5,330 nucleotides of DNA, taken from NCBI GenBank assembly GCA_029265335.1, contig JAJUJN010000173.1:1-5330 (forward strand). The letters are read 5' to 3'. Within the stretch, counting starts at the first letter, position 1. The number at the start of each line of letters is the position of its first letter. The DNA is from Alcaligenaceae bacterium (GTDB taxonomy: Bacteria > Pseudomonadota > Gammaproteobacteria > Burkholderiales > Burkholderiaceae_B). Below are positions 1 through 5,330 of the stretch, in pieces. The notes beneath the pieces were generated by a model. It made no database searches. It was given only the letters and a program-made list of their open reading frames with translations, and was not told the origin of the DNA. A program made the position numbers and the translations under genes.

Positions 1-1
1 A

Positions 2-283
2 CGCTGGACTTACCTCGACGCCAGCATCGCCTTCAACCCCATCGTGTCGTTTCAGGTGGTGATCATGGCTCTGCTGGGCGGCGCCAGCCGGCTCTACGGC
101 CCGGCGCTCGGGGTCATTCCTCTCGTGTTCCTCTTTGAATACCTGTCGGCAAACTTCCCCAACTACTTCAGCATTCTTCTGGGCATAACGTTCATGGCCA
201 TCGTGTATTTGGTGCCCAATGGTGTGGCCGGCCTCATCGAGCGCAAGCGCAAGCCTGCTCCGCCGGTGGAGAACTCGCCATGA
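2..283 (+). CDS. livM: LivM-type branched-chain amino acid ABC permease, C-terminal part (5' truncated by window edge)
   Basis: This is the last 93 residues of an inner-membrane permease of the LivM/HAAT family, which with LivH forms the channel that imports leucine, isoleucine, valine and related amino acids or amides. The reading frame is open from the first bases of the window, so the true start lies to the left; the internal GTG at position 44 is not the start. The fragment shows the family pattern YLDASIAFNP (residues 4-13), a hydrophobic stretch, then GGASRLYGPALG (26-37), a cytoplasmic loop typical of LivM. Two more hydrophobic segments (about 38-50 and 56-72) follow, then VPNGVAGLIERKRK, the usual P-x-G-hydrophobic ending with a basic tail facing the cytoplasm. 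Its TGA overlaps the ATG of the next gene (ATGA), indicating translational coupling with the ATPase genes. Exact substrate cannot be read from this fragment. Confidence 0.9.
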   Translation, partial: RWTYLDASIAFNPIVSFQVVIMALLGGASRLYGPALGVIPLVFLFEYLSANFPNYFSILLGITFMAIVYLVPNGVAGLIERKRKPAPPVENSP

Positions 284-1017
284 CCGCGGCCACGCCTATT
301 CTGCAAGTCGAGGAGCTCACCCGCAGCTTCGGCGGCCTGGTGGCGGTCAACGAGCTGAGCTTTCACGTCAATCCCGGCGAAATCGTCGGTTTGCTCGGGC
401 CCAACGGTTCGGGCAAAACCACGGTCATGAACCTCGTCTCCGGGGCACTCAAGCCCAATCGTGGCCGCATCCTCCTCGAAGGTCGCAATCTGGTGGGCAT
501 GCCGGCTTATGCCATTGCGCGTGCCGGTGTGGCGCGCACTTTTCAGCTGGTGCGAATCATGGGTTCGCTCACCTGCCTGGAAAACGTCAAAGCTGGCCTG
601 GCATTCGGCCCCGCGCGGCTGGCCGGCGCCAAGGCCGACGCCGAGGCCATGGCCTTGCTCGAGCGCATTCAAATGGCCGAGTTCGCTGACCAGACCGCGG
701 GCGATCTCACCTATATCAACCAGAAGCGCCTCGAATTGGCGCGCGCGCTGGCATTGCGTCCGCGCTTGCTGTTGCTCGACGAGTGGCTGGCGGGCCTCAA
801 CCCTTCCGAACTCCAACAGGCCATCGAGCTCCTGCGCCAGTTGCGCAACGATGGCGCCACCATGGTGCTGGTCGAGCACGTGATGGACGCCATTCGCTCC
901 TTGTGCGACAGGGTAGTGGTGATGAACGCTGGAGCCAAGATCGCCGACGGTCCGCCCGAGCAGGCTCTGGCCGAACGCGAAGTGATACGCGCCTATCTGG
1001 GAGACGACGATGCTTGA
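280..1017 (+). CDS. livG: LivG-type ABC transporter ATP-binding protein (branched-chain amino acid uptake)
   Basis: A 245-residue cytoplasmic ATPase, the usual LivG length, that pairs with LivF to drive the LivH/LivM channel. Visible motifs: Walker A GPNGSGKTT (residues 40-48), Q-loop glutamine 89 in RTFQLVRIM, Walker B LLLLDE (163-168), D-loop region AGLNP (171-175) and the H-loop His200 in VEHVMD. The C-terminus RAYLGDDDA matches the family's A-Y-L-G ending. The ABC signature is unusual: where LivG normally has LSYGQQRRLE, this protein reads LTYINQKRLE (143-152), with the glycine replaced by Ile; Walker B is followed by Trp169 rather than the common Pro or Val. Divergent signatures occur in some LivG branches, so I read this as an active variant rather than a dead gene. 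The ATG start is supported by GGAG at 268-271, 8 bp upstream, inside livM. The gene overlaps livM by 4 bp and livF by 8 bp. Confidence 0.93.
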   Translation: MTAATPILQVEELTRSFGGLVAVNELSFHVNPGEIVGLLGPNGSGKTTVMNLVSGALKPNRGRILLEGRNLVGMPAYAIARAGVARTFQLVRIMGSLTCLENVKAGLAFGPARLAGAKADAEAMALLERIQMAEFADQTAGDLTYINQKRLELARALALRPRLLLLDEWLAGLNPSELQQAIELLRQLRNDGATMVLVEHVMDAIRSLCDRVVVMNAGAKIADGPPEQALAEREVIRAYLGDDDA

Positions 1018-1747
1018 GGTTCGCAATTGGCGAGTGGCCTATGGGCAGCACATGGCACTGCAAGGCGTGAATCTGGAAGTGGCGTCGGGCGAGGTGGTGG
1101 TGATACTGGGCACCAACGGTGCGGGCAAGTCCACGCTGCTCAAGTCGGTGGCCGGGCTGGTGCCCGCTCAACCCGGCAGCGAAGCCAAGTTCGATAACAC
1201 AGCCATTACCAACCTCACGCCACAGGCCATCGTCGAGGCCGGCATCGCCCTGGTGCCAGAAGGCCGTGGCATTTTTGGTGAGCTCACCGTTCGCGAGAAC
1301 CTGCAGCTGGGCGCCTTCACCAAGCGCGCTCGGGCAAGCGAAACTCAAAACCTGGAGCAGGTGCTTTCGCTCTTTCCCAAGCTCAAGGAGCGCATGAAGC
1401 AAGTGGTGCAAACCATGAGCGGGGGCGAGCAGCAAATGGTGGCCATCGGGCGGGCGCTCATGTCGAACCCACGCTTGCTGTTGCTCGATGAACCTTCGTT
1501 GGGCCTGTCGCCACTCATGACGGGCGAGCTGTTCAAGGCTCTGGAGCAGGTGCGACAACAGTCGTTGAGCATCCTGCTGGTGGAGCAGAACGCCAAACGC
1601 AGCCTGGCGTTGGCCGATCGCGGCTACCTGCTCGAAAACGGGCAGATCGTGGGGCAGGGCACGTCAGCTGAATTGAGTAACGACCCTGCAGTGCAGCAAG
1701 CCTACCTGGGCGGAGCCGGCCGCTACGCTGCTTCAGCGGCCAGCTGA
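1010..1747 (+). CDS. livF: LivF-type ABC transporter ATP-binding protein (branched-chain amino acid uptake)
   Basis: A 245-residue cytoplasmic ATPase, slightly longer than the usual 233-240 residues because of an Ala/Ser-rich tail (GRYAASAAS). It is the second nucleotide-binding subunit of the LIV/HAAT importer. Motifs: Walker A GTNGAGKST (34-42), the LivF hallmark LVPEGRGIF (81-89) followed by ELTVRENLQLGAF, a canonical signature MSGGEQQM (136-143), Walker B LLLLDEPSLGL (156-166) and VEQN (191-194), where LivF proteins normally carry Gln in place of the H-loop His. Together with the variant signature in its partner this suggests an asymmetric ATPase pair. A ribosome site GGGAG (999-1003) lies 6 bp before the ATG, within the end of livG, and the 8 bp overlap implies coupled translation. 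It is the last gene of the operon in this window; the next gene is convergent with only 7 bp between stop codons. UrtE-like urea transport ATPases resemble LivF, but neighbours do not point to urea. Confidence 0.94.
   Translation: MLEVRNWRVAYGQHMALQGVNLEVASGEVVVILGTNGAGKSTLLKSVAGLVPAQPGSEAKFDNTAITNLTPQAIVEAGIALVPEGRGIFGELTVRENLQLGAFTKRARASETQNLEQVLSLFPKLKERMKQVVQTMSGGEQQMVAIGRALMSNPRLLLLDEPSLGLSPLMTGELFKALEQVRQQSLSILLVEQNAKRSLALADRGYLLENGQIVGQGTSAELSNDPAVQQAYLGGAGRYAASAAS
1718..1741 (+). other. Hairpin-forming inverted repeat at the 3' end of livF
   Basis: GGCCGCT (1718-1724) and AGCGGCC (1735-1741) are perfect inverted repeats of 7 bp around a 10-base loop. The loop region can alternatively form CGCTG-CTT-CAGCG (1726-1738). 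The element ends just before the livF stop codon and is not followed by a run of T on either strand, so it is not a canonical intrinsic terminator. It could stabilise the 3' end of the liv transcript or slow polymerase at the convergent junction; GC-rich coding sequence produces such repeats by chance, so the functional reading is weak. Confidence 0.3.
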
Positions 1748-1754
1748 CTTGCCC

Positions 1755-2192
1755 TCAAGAGGTGTGGGCACGCTCCAGCAAACCCCGAATCAGGTACATC
1801 TCAGCTTCGTGCACGGTACCCATCTGCTCCCAGGCTTCGTCAGTTTGCGATTTCAGCCGCCAGGTGAGTAGGGTGATCACGGCCGACTCGTCGCCATGGC
1901 CCAGCAATTTGCCTGGAATCACGCGTGACATATTGCGGAACTGCATGTTGTCAGGGCTGCGTCCTACTTCGTAATCCACAATCAGTCGCTCGGGGTCGGG
2001 ATGCAGGCGCACATAAGTGGGGAGTCCATCGAAGATCGAGTCGCCCACGTAGATACCGGGAGCGTGCTCCTTGCGCTGCCAGCTGCCCCAGGCCCACCGT
2101 CCTTGCTCCAGGCCATCGGCCATGATGTGGAATGCCCGCTTGGGATCGACGGCAACCAAGATGCTGCTGCTATGGCAATGGGGATCGATCAT
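1755..2192 (-). CDS. Small SRPBCC/START-like (polyketide cyclase-type fold) protein, function unknown
   Basis: A 145-residue soluble protein without signal peptide or membrane segment. I do not recognise a specific ortholog, but the pattern fits the SRPBCC helix-grip fold: a first strand with a V-D-P-x-x-A-F start to a helix (ILVAVDPKRAFHIM, residues 11-24), W-x-x-GSW (about 33-38), alternating strand-like segments such as TYVRLHPDPERLIVDYEV (59-76) and ESAVITLLTWRL (102-113), and a long C-terminal helix (about 117-142). Proteins of this fold bind hydrophobic ligands in a cavity; some are enzymes, many are uncharacterised. An in-frame GTG at 2231 would add 13 residues (158 aa), but the ATG at 2192 has a good GAGG ribosome site 8 bp upstream and leaves the expected domain boundary. 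It lies 120 bp downstream of the protease gene on the same strand and converges with livF. Fold assignment is moderate, function unknown. Confidence 0.72.
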   Translation of the reverse strand: MIDPHCHSSSILVAVDPKRAFHIMADGLEQGRWAWGSWQRKEHAPGIYVGDSIFDGLPTYVRLHPDPERLIVDYEVGRSPDNMQFRNMSRVIPGKLLGHGDESAVITLLTWRLKSQTDEAWEQMGTVHEAEMYLIRGLLERAHTS

Positions 2193-2312
2193 ATGGAATA
2201 CCTCGTGATGGTTATGGGTTGAAAGGAACACCGAAGGTACCGCGAAGCTTACCTGAACGCTACGGTTTGAAGGGGTGGGTGAGCGTGGGTATTGCGGGCA
2301 GCGGCAAGGCTC
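2193..2312. other. 120 bp intergenic gap between protease and SRPBCC-like genes
   Basis: Apart from the ribosome site near its left end, I see no stem-loop followed by T residues that would terminate the protease transcript, and no convincing -35/-10 pair for the downstream gene. Read-through from the protease gene is therefore possible. Two similar short strings, GGGTTGAAAGG (2217-2227) and GGTTTGAAGGG (2265-2275), lie 48 bp apart, but the match is imperfect and I give it no function. Confidence 0.4.
2201..2204 (-). promoter_or_regulatory. Ribosome binding site deciding the start of the SRPBCC-like gene
   Basis: On the - strand this reads GAGG, with 8 bp to the ATG at 2192-2190. No comparable Shine-Dalgarno sequence is placed before the upstream in-frame GTG at 2231. 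This favours the 145-residue product over the 158-residue one. Confidence 0.6.
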
Positions 2313-3692
2313 TTAACCCAACCAGATGCCATCGTTGATGGCAGGGGCTACGCGAGCCATGTTTTCGGCGCTCTCCGAGATCGACGCCAATACCTCAGCG
2401 GGTGTGAGGCCGTTGGGGCTATTCAGCTGATCTACCCAGTAATTGAACCCTTCGGTATCGGGCGCCCGAGCCAGCACGTGAAGATAGTATTGGTTCACCA
2501 AGGCTTCCGCACTGGGTTGCGCACCATAAAGATCCTGGAACTCAGCGCTGCTTACAAAGCTGGTGGCGACATCCTGCAGTGAGCTGCCCATGTCCATTTG
2601 CAAGATCCAGTAGTTGAGACCCCCAAGATCAGGCTCGCGGTCGAAGGCCGCCTGGTAGAGACGATAAGCGCTGCCGGCGGCATCTAGATAATCGGTGTCC
2701 AGCGCCAGGATGCCCTCGGAGAATTGCACTCGCTCCACGTCGTAAAGACGGTCGGTGGCGGTGCTTCCCACAAAGCTCACGGCAATATGGTCGAGCTCGC
2801 GCGAAATGTGGAAATCGTGCCGCGACGATTCATACACCATCAGATCGAGGGCCGGACTGCCCACCATGTTGCCGGCGGTGCTGCTGCTGAAGAAAATTTG
2901 GTTATAGATGTGAGCATGCTCCACTGGCACCGGCCAAGGTATGGGCTCGGGTTGAGGCTCAGGCTCGGGGGGAAGCTCGTGGGCGAACAGATAATCGTTG
3001 GCTGCGATAGCCGCCTGCAACTCATCGTACACAAAGTCGACGTCTGCCCACACGCTGTTGAATGTACTGCCCGCGCTTTTCACGCCGATGATATACGGCC
3101 CGTCAGCTTCTTCCACATAAAGGGGCCCGCCGGAACTGCCTGCACCCATGTGGGTGCCCACTCCCCAACCTTCTGCCTGGTAAATCCAATACTGGGAATG
3201 GGGCGACACGTAGATTTCACCCGCCATCATTCCTGTGCCCGACGAGGGGTAACCGATTTGATGAGCCCAGGTGGCGTGGTTGTAGCCAGTGGCCAGCCCG
3301 AACCAACCGAGTTCATACCCAATGGCTTCATCGATCCCCAGTAGCGCCACGTCGTATTGCGACTCGTACGAGGTGAGGTAGTGATTGGTGTGGTCCACGA
3401 ACACTTCGCTGGGCCAGGCTATTGCCTCCCAGTGAAAGTACTCCAGGGGTTTGACGCCGATGTCGTCGAAGTCGCCACGTTGGCCGTTGAAATCAGCGCC
3501 CGGATATAGCGAAATATCAACGGCCTGGCCGCCGTTATCCGGAGAGTAAAGCACGTGGGTGGCCGTGAGCACATCGTTGGGACCTACCAATGCGCCTGTG
3601 CCGTAGGCCTCGCTGCCATCTGGGTACGTGACAACGATCATCACCACGGCTCGATAGGGATAGGCCATGGGGTTCTGAACTTCGTGTGCCAT
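2313..3692 (-). CDS. V8/trypsin-like serine protease with RTX-derived module and C-terminal DUF4214 domain, probable type I secretion substrate
   Basis: A 459-residue protein. Residues about 12-232 form a chymotrypsin-fold (S1B, V8-like) endopeptidase: GTGALVGPNDVLTATHVLYS (31-50) with catalytic His46, YDVALLGI (113-120) with Asp114, and GAGSSGGPLY (183-192) with catalytic Ser187 and its oxyanion-hole glycines. A Pro/Glu linker (PPEPEPQPEPIPWP, 241-254) follows. Residues about 257-334 resemble the module after RTX repeats in exported proteins, ending in DRLYDVERVQFSEGILALD (314-332), but lack recognisable GGxGxD repeats. Residues about 341-446 are a DUF4214 domain with two related halves, YRLYQAAFDREPDLGGLNYW (343-362) and QYYLHVLARAPDTEGFNYWV (401-420). 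There is no N-terminal signal peptide or propeptide, as expected of a substrate exported through a C-terminal signal by a type I system; no such transporter is in the window. The ATG has a strong GGGAGG site (3701-3706) 8 bp upstream. Substrate unknown; Glu specificity is not demonstrable. Confidence 0.9.
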   Translation of the reverse strand: MAHEVQNPMAYPYRAVVMIVVTYPDGSEAYGTGALVGPNDVLTATHVLYSPDNGGQAVDISLYPGADFNGQRGDFDDIGVKPLEYFHWEAIAWPSEVFVDHTNHYLTSYESQYDVALLGIDEAIGYELGWFGLATGYNHATWAHQIGYPSSGTGMMAGEIYVSPHSQYWIYQAEGWGVGTHMGAGSSGGPLYVEEADGPYIIGVKSAGSTFNSVWADVDFVYDELQAAIAANDYLFAHELPPEPEPQPEPIPWPVPVEHAHIYNQIFFSSSTAGNMVGSPALDLMVYESSRHDFHISRELDHIAVSFVGSTATDRLYDVERVQFSEGILALDTDYLDAAGSAYRLYQAAFDREPDLGGLNYWILQMDMGSSLQDVATSFVSSAEFQDLYGAQPSAEALVNQYYLHVLARAPDTEGFNYWVDQLNSPNGLTPAEVLASISESAENMARVAPAINDGIWLG

Positions 3693-3700
3693 CGGAGATA

Positions 3701-3706
3701 CCTCCC
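3701..3706 (-). promoter_or_regulatory. Strong ribosome binding site of the protease gene
   Basis: The - strand reads GGGAGG, ending 8 bp before the ATG at 3692-3690. It is the best Shine-Dalgarno match among the three - strand genes. It fixes the protease start and so supports the absence of a signal peptide. The rest of the 69 bp gap (3693-3761) to the upstream MFS gene shows no clear terminator or promoter. Confidence 0.65.
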
Positions 3707-3761
3707 ACCAATGTGTTGCGCACGGGAACCACCGCTATCGTGTCATGATGCCACAGGAGCT

Positions 3762-4955
3762 TCAGTCGTCGTGCGGCGAGGCGGTCAAACGTTGCACCAT
3801 GAACCAGGCAATGAAGGCGGTAAACGTGGCCCAGAACCAGATGCCATTGGTGAGCGGCAACACGGTGCCGTCCATGCGCGGACCCAACCAAAGGCTGGTG
3901 GAAAATGCCATCACGGTCATCATGCTGCCGCTCAGGGCTGCTGCTACACCAGCCGAGCGCGGAAAAGGTGACACCGCGCCGCTTTGGCCGCAGCTTTGGT
4001 GAATGCCATGGCCTGAGATCACGAGATACAGCGGCAACATGATGGCCGCGGCATGACTCACGCCGGCCAGGGCCAAGGTGCCCATGATCGTGCCCCCGGC
4101 AAACGATAGTGCACCTCCCACGAATACCGTGCGACGAACCCCCAAATGCAACAGCAGTCGACGGCAGATCAAAGTGCCGCTGATATATGACAACGACATG
4201 GTGGCCAGAAGCAAGCCATACACCGTTGGTGACACGCCCAGCACGTCGATGAGCACAAAAGAGGAGGCGGCCAAAAAGGTGAACAGACAGCCGTAGGAGC
4301 CTGTGGCCAATAGGCTGAACGCCCAGAAGGTGCGATTGCCGAGAATGTGGATCCAGTTGCGTGCCAGTGCAACCGGTCGCAGAGCGTGGGGGTCTTTTTC
4401 GTGAAGGGTTTCCTTTAGGCGCAAGGCCACGATCAGCAGTGTGACCAAGGCAAACAAGGTGAGCACCCCCAAACTGGCGCGCCAACCCAGCAAGGCCGCA
4501 GCCAGGCTGCCCAGGGGCCCGCTGACACAGGCGATGATGCCCAGGCCCGACAAGCCCTTGCTCATCGCCCTGGCGCCCAGAGCGCCAGGATAGAGGTCAC
4601 GCACTACCGCTCGCGCGCACACCACCACCGACCCCATCGCCAGGCCTTGCACCCCGCGCCAAAACACCAGAAGCTCCATCGTGGTGGCGAGCATGGCGCC
4701 CACGGCCGCTACTGTGTAGCCGGCCACACCGATGAGAAGTATCGGACGACGGCCAAAGCGATCTGAGATGGGTCCCCACACCAGTTGCGATACGCCAAAA
4801 GTGAGCAGTAGCACGCTGAGTGTCATCTGGCCTTGAGCGACAGTGCCGTCGAGAGCCGTCGTGATGGCGGGCAGGGCGGGTAAGTAGAGGTCGGTGGCTA
4901 CCGGCTGCAGGCCGAGGAGCAGGGAAAGCAGGAGAACAAAGAGGCTGGAGGACAT
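3762..4955 (-). CDS. MFS multidrug/efflux transporter, Bcr/CflA family
   Basis: A 397-residue inner-membrane protein with about twelve hydrophobic segments, the usual size of a drug:proton antiporter of the Bcr/CflA (DHA1) group. Landmarks: TDLYLPALP (residues 21-29) after the first membrane segment, the MFS motif A GPISDRFGRRP (61-71) in the loop between TM2 and TM3, an R-x-x-Q-G motif (RGVQG, 100-104) in TM4, VSGPLGS in TM5 followed by GWRASL (157-162), and near TM10 a GHGIHQSCGQSGAVSPFP stretch (315-332) like that of bacterial Bcr/CflA relatives. The ATG at 4955 places TM1 immediately after the start as in the family; a TTG at 5000 would add 15 residues with a weak AGGG site and is less likely. 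Shine-Dalgarno before the ATG is poor. The gene lies 69 bp upstream of the protease gene on the same strand. The exported compound cannot be deduced; sugar or siderophore export is also possible in this family. Confidence 0.92.
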   Translation of the reverse strand: MSSSLFVLLLSLLLGLQPVATDLYLPALPAITTALDGTVAQGQMTLSVLLLTFGVSQLVWGPISDRFGRRPILLIGVAGYTVAAVGAMLATTMELLVFWRGVQGLAMGSVVVCARAVVRDLYPGALGARAMSKGLSGLGIIACVSGPLGSLAAALLGWRASLGVLTLFALVTLLIVALRLKETLHEKDPHALRPVALARNWIHILGNRTFWAFSLLATGSYGCLFTFLAASSFVLIDVLGVSPTVYGLLLATMSLSYISGTLICRRLLLHLGVRRTVFVGGALSFAGGTIMGTLALAGVSHAAAIMLPLYLVISGHGIHQSCGQSGAVSPFPRSAGVAAALSGSMMTVMAFSTSLWLGPRMDGTVLPLTNGIWFWATFTAFIAWFMVQRLTASPHDD

Positions 4956-5002
4956 GCTGCCAGTGAATATCAACGAGGGCGTCAGCTTGGAACCGAACAA
5001 AG

Positions 5003-5031
5003 GTTAAACCCTGCGGCACTCGAACTGTTAC
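5003..5031 (-). promoter_or_regulatory. Weak candidate sigma70 promoter for the MFS gene
   Basis: On the - strand GTAACA (5031-5026) and TTTAAC (5008-5003) are separated by 17 bp; each matches four of six consensus bases. Transcription would begin near 4996, giving a leader of about 40 bases before the ATG at 4955 and excluding the TTG at 5000 as start. Matches of this quality are common by chance. Confidence 0.25.
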
Positions 5032-5056
5032 GGAAGTGAATCAAAGAAGTACCGGC

Positions 5057-5083
5057 ACAATACTCCAAGTGGATGGATATTGT
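5057..5083. repeat. Inverted repeat ACAATA-N15-TATTGT upstream of the MFS gene
   Basis: ACAATA (5057-5062) and TATTGT (5078-5083) are perfect 6 bp inverted repeats separated by 15 bp, centred about 115 bp before the MFS start codon. The half-site distance (about two helical turns) would suit a dimeric regulator such as the TetR or LysR types that often control efflux genes. No regulator gene is visible in the window and a 6 bp repeat can arise by chance. Confidence 0.25.
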
Positions 5084-5251
5084 TGGCCAACCCATGGAGC
5101 AAGCCGGCCACTTCGCCGTAGGATGTCTTGATTTTCTCCCGTAGAGCCTCTTGATTTCCTGAGGGGGCAGCGGTATCTTTGAACTGCCTCGTCACGATAC
5201 AGTCTGGGATGCAGCGAGGCGGGGGCGTGTACCTCATCAATGCCCATCGGC

Positions 5252-5280
5252 TTGACACGCCCCACCCAGCTTGCTAAAGT
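5252..5280 (+). promoter_or_regulatory. Strong sigma70-type promoter reading out of the right edge
   Basis: TTGACA (5252-5257) is a perfect -35 box. The 17 bp spacer is optimal, and the -10 box TAAAGT (5275-5280) matches four of six bases and is preceded by TG one base upstream (5272-5273), an extended -10. The following bases TCGCGGCC form a GC-rich discriminator, a feature of growth-rate and ppGpp-controlled promoters for rRNA, tRNA and translation genes. Transcription would start near 5287, toward a gene beyond the window. It is divergent from the MFS gene. This is the best promoter match in the window; the identity of the downstream gene is unknown. Confidence 0.65.
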
Positions 5281-5289
5281 TCGCGGCCT

Positions 5290-5302
5290 TGCTCATCGAG
5301 CA
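5290..5302 (+). other. Small inverted repeat at the predicted transcript start
   Basis: TGCTC-ATC-GAGCA is a 5 bp perfect stem with a 3-base loop immediately after the predicted start site of the outward promoter. It could be a 5' hairpin of the leader RNA or an operator half-site pair. It is short enough to be chance. No coding start follows before the window ends at 5330. Confidence 0.25.
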
Positions 5303-5330
5303 GCCTTCAACAGACATCGGTCGGTGGCGC

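Larger units (their letters stand above)
4956..5251. other. Non-coding or degraded region upstream of the MFS gene; no supported gene
   Basis: About 300 bases with no gene I can defend. Two overlapping - strand open frames of 74-76 codons (5041-5265 and 5028-5258) begin with GTG, have no family I recognise, and overlap each other in different frames. One contains a protein-like stretch (residues about 34-51, EALREKIKTSYGEVAGLL), so a decayed gene fragment cannot be excluded. The block is visibly richer in A/T between 5030 and 5190 than its flanks. Confidence 0.4.

Noticed and set aside
163..1026. Long antisense open frame (287 codons, - strand) across livG
   Set aside because: It mirrors a GC-rich gene with clear ABC ATPase motifs, has low-complexity His/Gln/Gly-rich translation and no recognisable domain.
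797..1558. Antisense open frame (253 codons, - strand) across livG/livF
   Set aside because: Shadow of the ATPase genes; composition is His/Leu/Arg-rich with no domain signature.
2942..2978. Short GGCTCGGG-like tandem repetition
   Set aside because: It simply encodes the Pro/Glu linker of the protease; it is not an independent repeat element.
2724..3344. 206-codon + strand frame opposite the protease
   Set aside because: The opposite strand carries the full catalytic triad and DUF4214 pattern; this frame has none and no ribosome site of note.
3535..4485. 316-codon - strand frame overlapping the MFS and protease genes
   Set aside because: Same strand but different frame from the MFS gene, whose frame has membrane segments and motif A; the translation is Arg/His-rich and unlike any family.
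5111..5156. Resemblance of REKIKTSYGEVA to the N-terminus of arsenite methyltransferases
   Set aside because: Only about a dozen residues look alike and the following sequence does not continue the family pattern; not enough to call a pseudogene.
1..5330. CRISPR array, insertion sequence, tRNA or rRNA
   Set aside because: No regularly spaced repeats, no transposase or terminal inverted repeats, and no tRNA or rRNA signature were seen on reading both strands by eye.

Overview
This 5.3 kb, GC-rich chromosomal stretch looks like it comes from a Gram-negative proteobacterium. The ABC and MFS protein variants and the DUF4214-type exported protease would suit a betaproteobacterium of the Burkholderiales/Comamonadaceae kind. 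That placement is inferred from gene content and style; nothing in the window is a taxonomic marker.

Left third (1-1747, + strand): the distal end of a branched-chain amino acid (LIV/HAAT-type) ABC importer operon. It holds the C-terminal 93 residues of the LivM-type permease, then the complete LivG-type and LivF-type ATPases. The three genes overlap (ATGA at livM/livG, 8 bp at livG/livF), so they are almost certainly co-translated. The two ATPases would form the heterodimer that powers uptake through LivH/LivM. LivH and the periplasmic binding protein would lie left of the window or elsewhere. LivG has an altered ABC signature motif, whereas LivF has a canonical one.

Middle and right (1755-4955, - strand): three genes, read right to left. 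They are a 12-TM Bcr/CflA-like MFS exporter (3762-4955), a V8/trypsin-like serine protease with a C-terminal RTX-derived/DUF4214 tail and no signal peptide (2313-3692), and a small SRPBCC/START-like protein (1755-2192). The protease is the most distinctive gene and is probably exported by a type I system encoded elsewhere. Gaps of 69 and 120 bp separate the three genes. Cotranscription is possible but functional linkage is not evident. The last gene converges on livF with only 7 bp between stop codons.

Right edge (4956-5330): no convincing gene. It holds a weak candidate promoter for the MFS gene on the - strand, an inverted repeat, and a very good sigma70-type promoter on the + strand (TTGACA, 17 bp, extended -10 TAAAGT, GC-rich discriminator). 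That promoter fires out of the window, probably toward an unseen gene or stable RNA.

I see no CRISPR array, insertion sequence, rRNA or tRNA inside the window, and no clearly undescribed system. The points most worth a second look are the protease architecture, the altered LivG signature motif and the outward-facing promoter.
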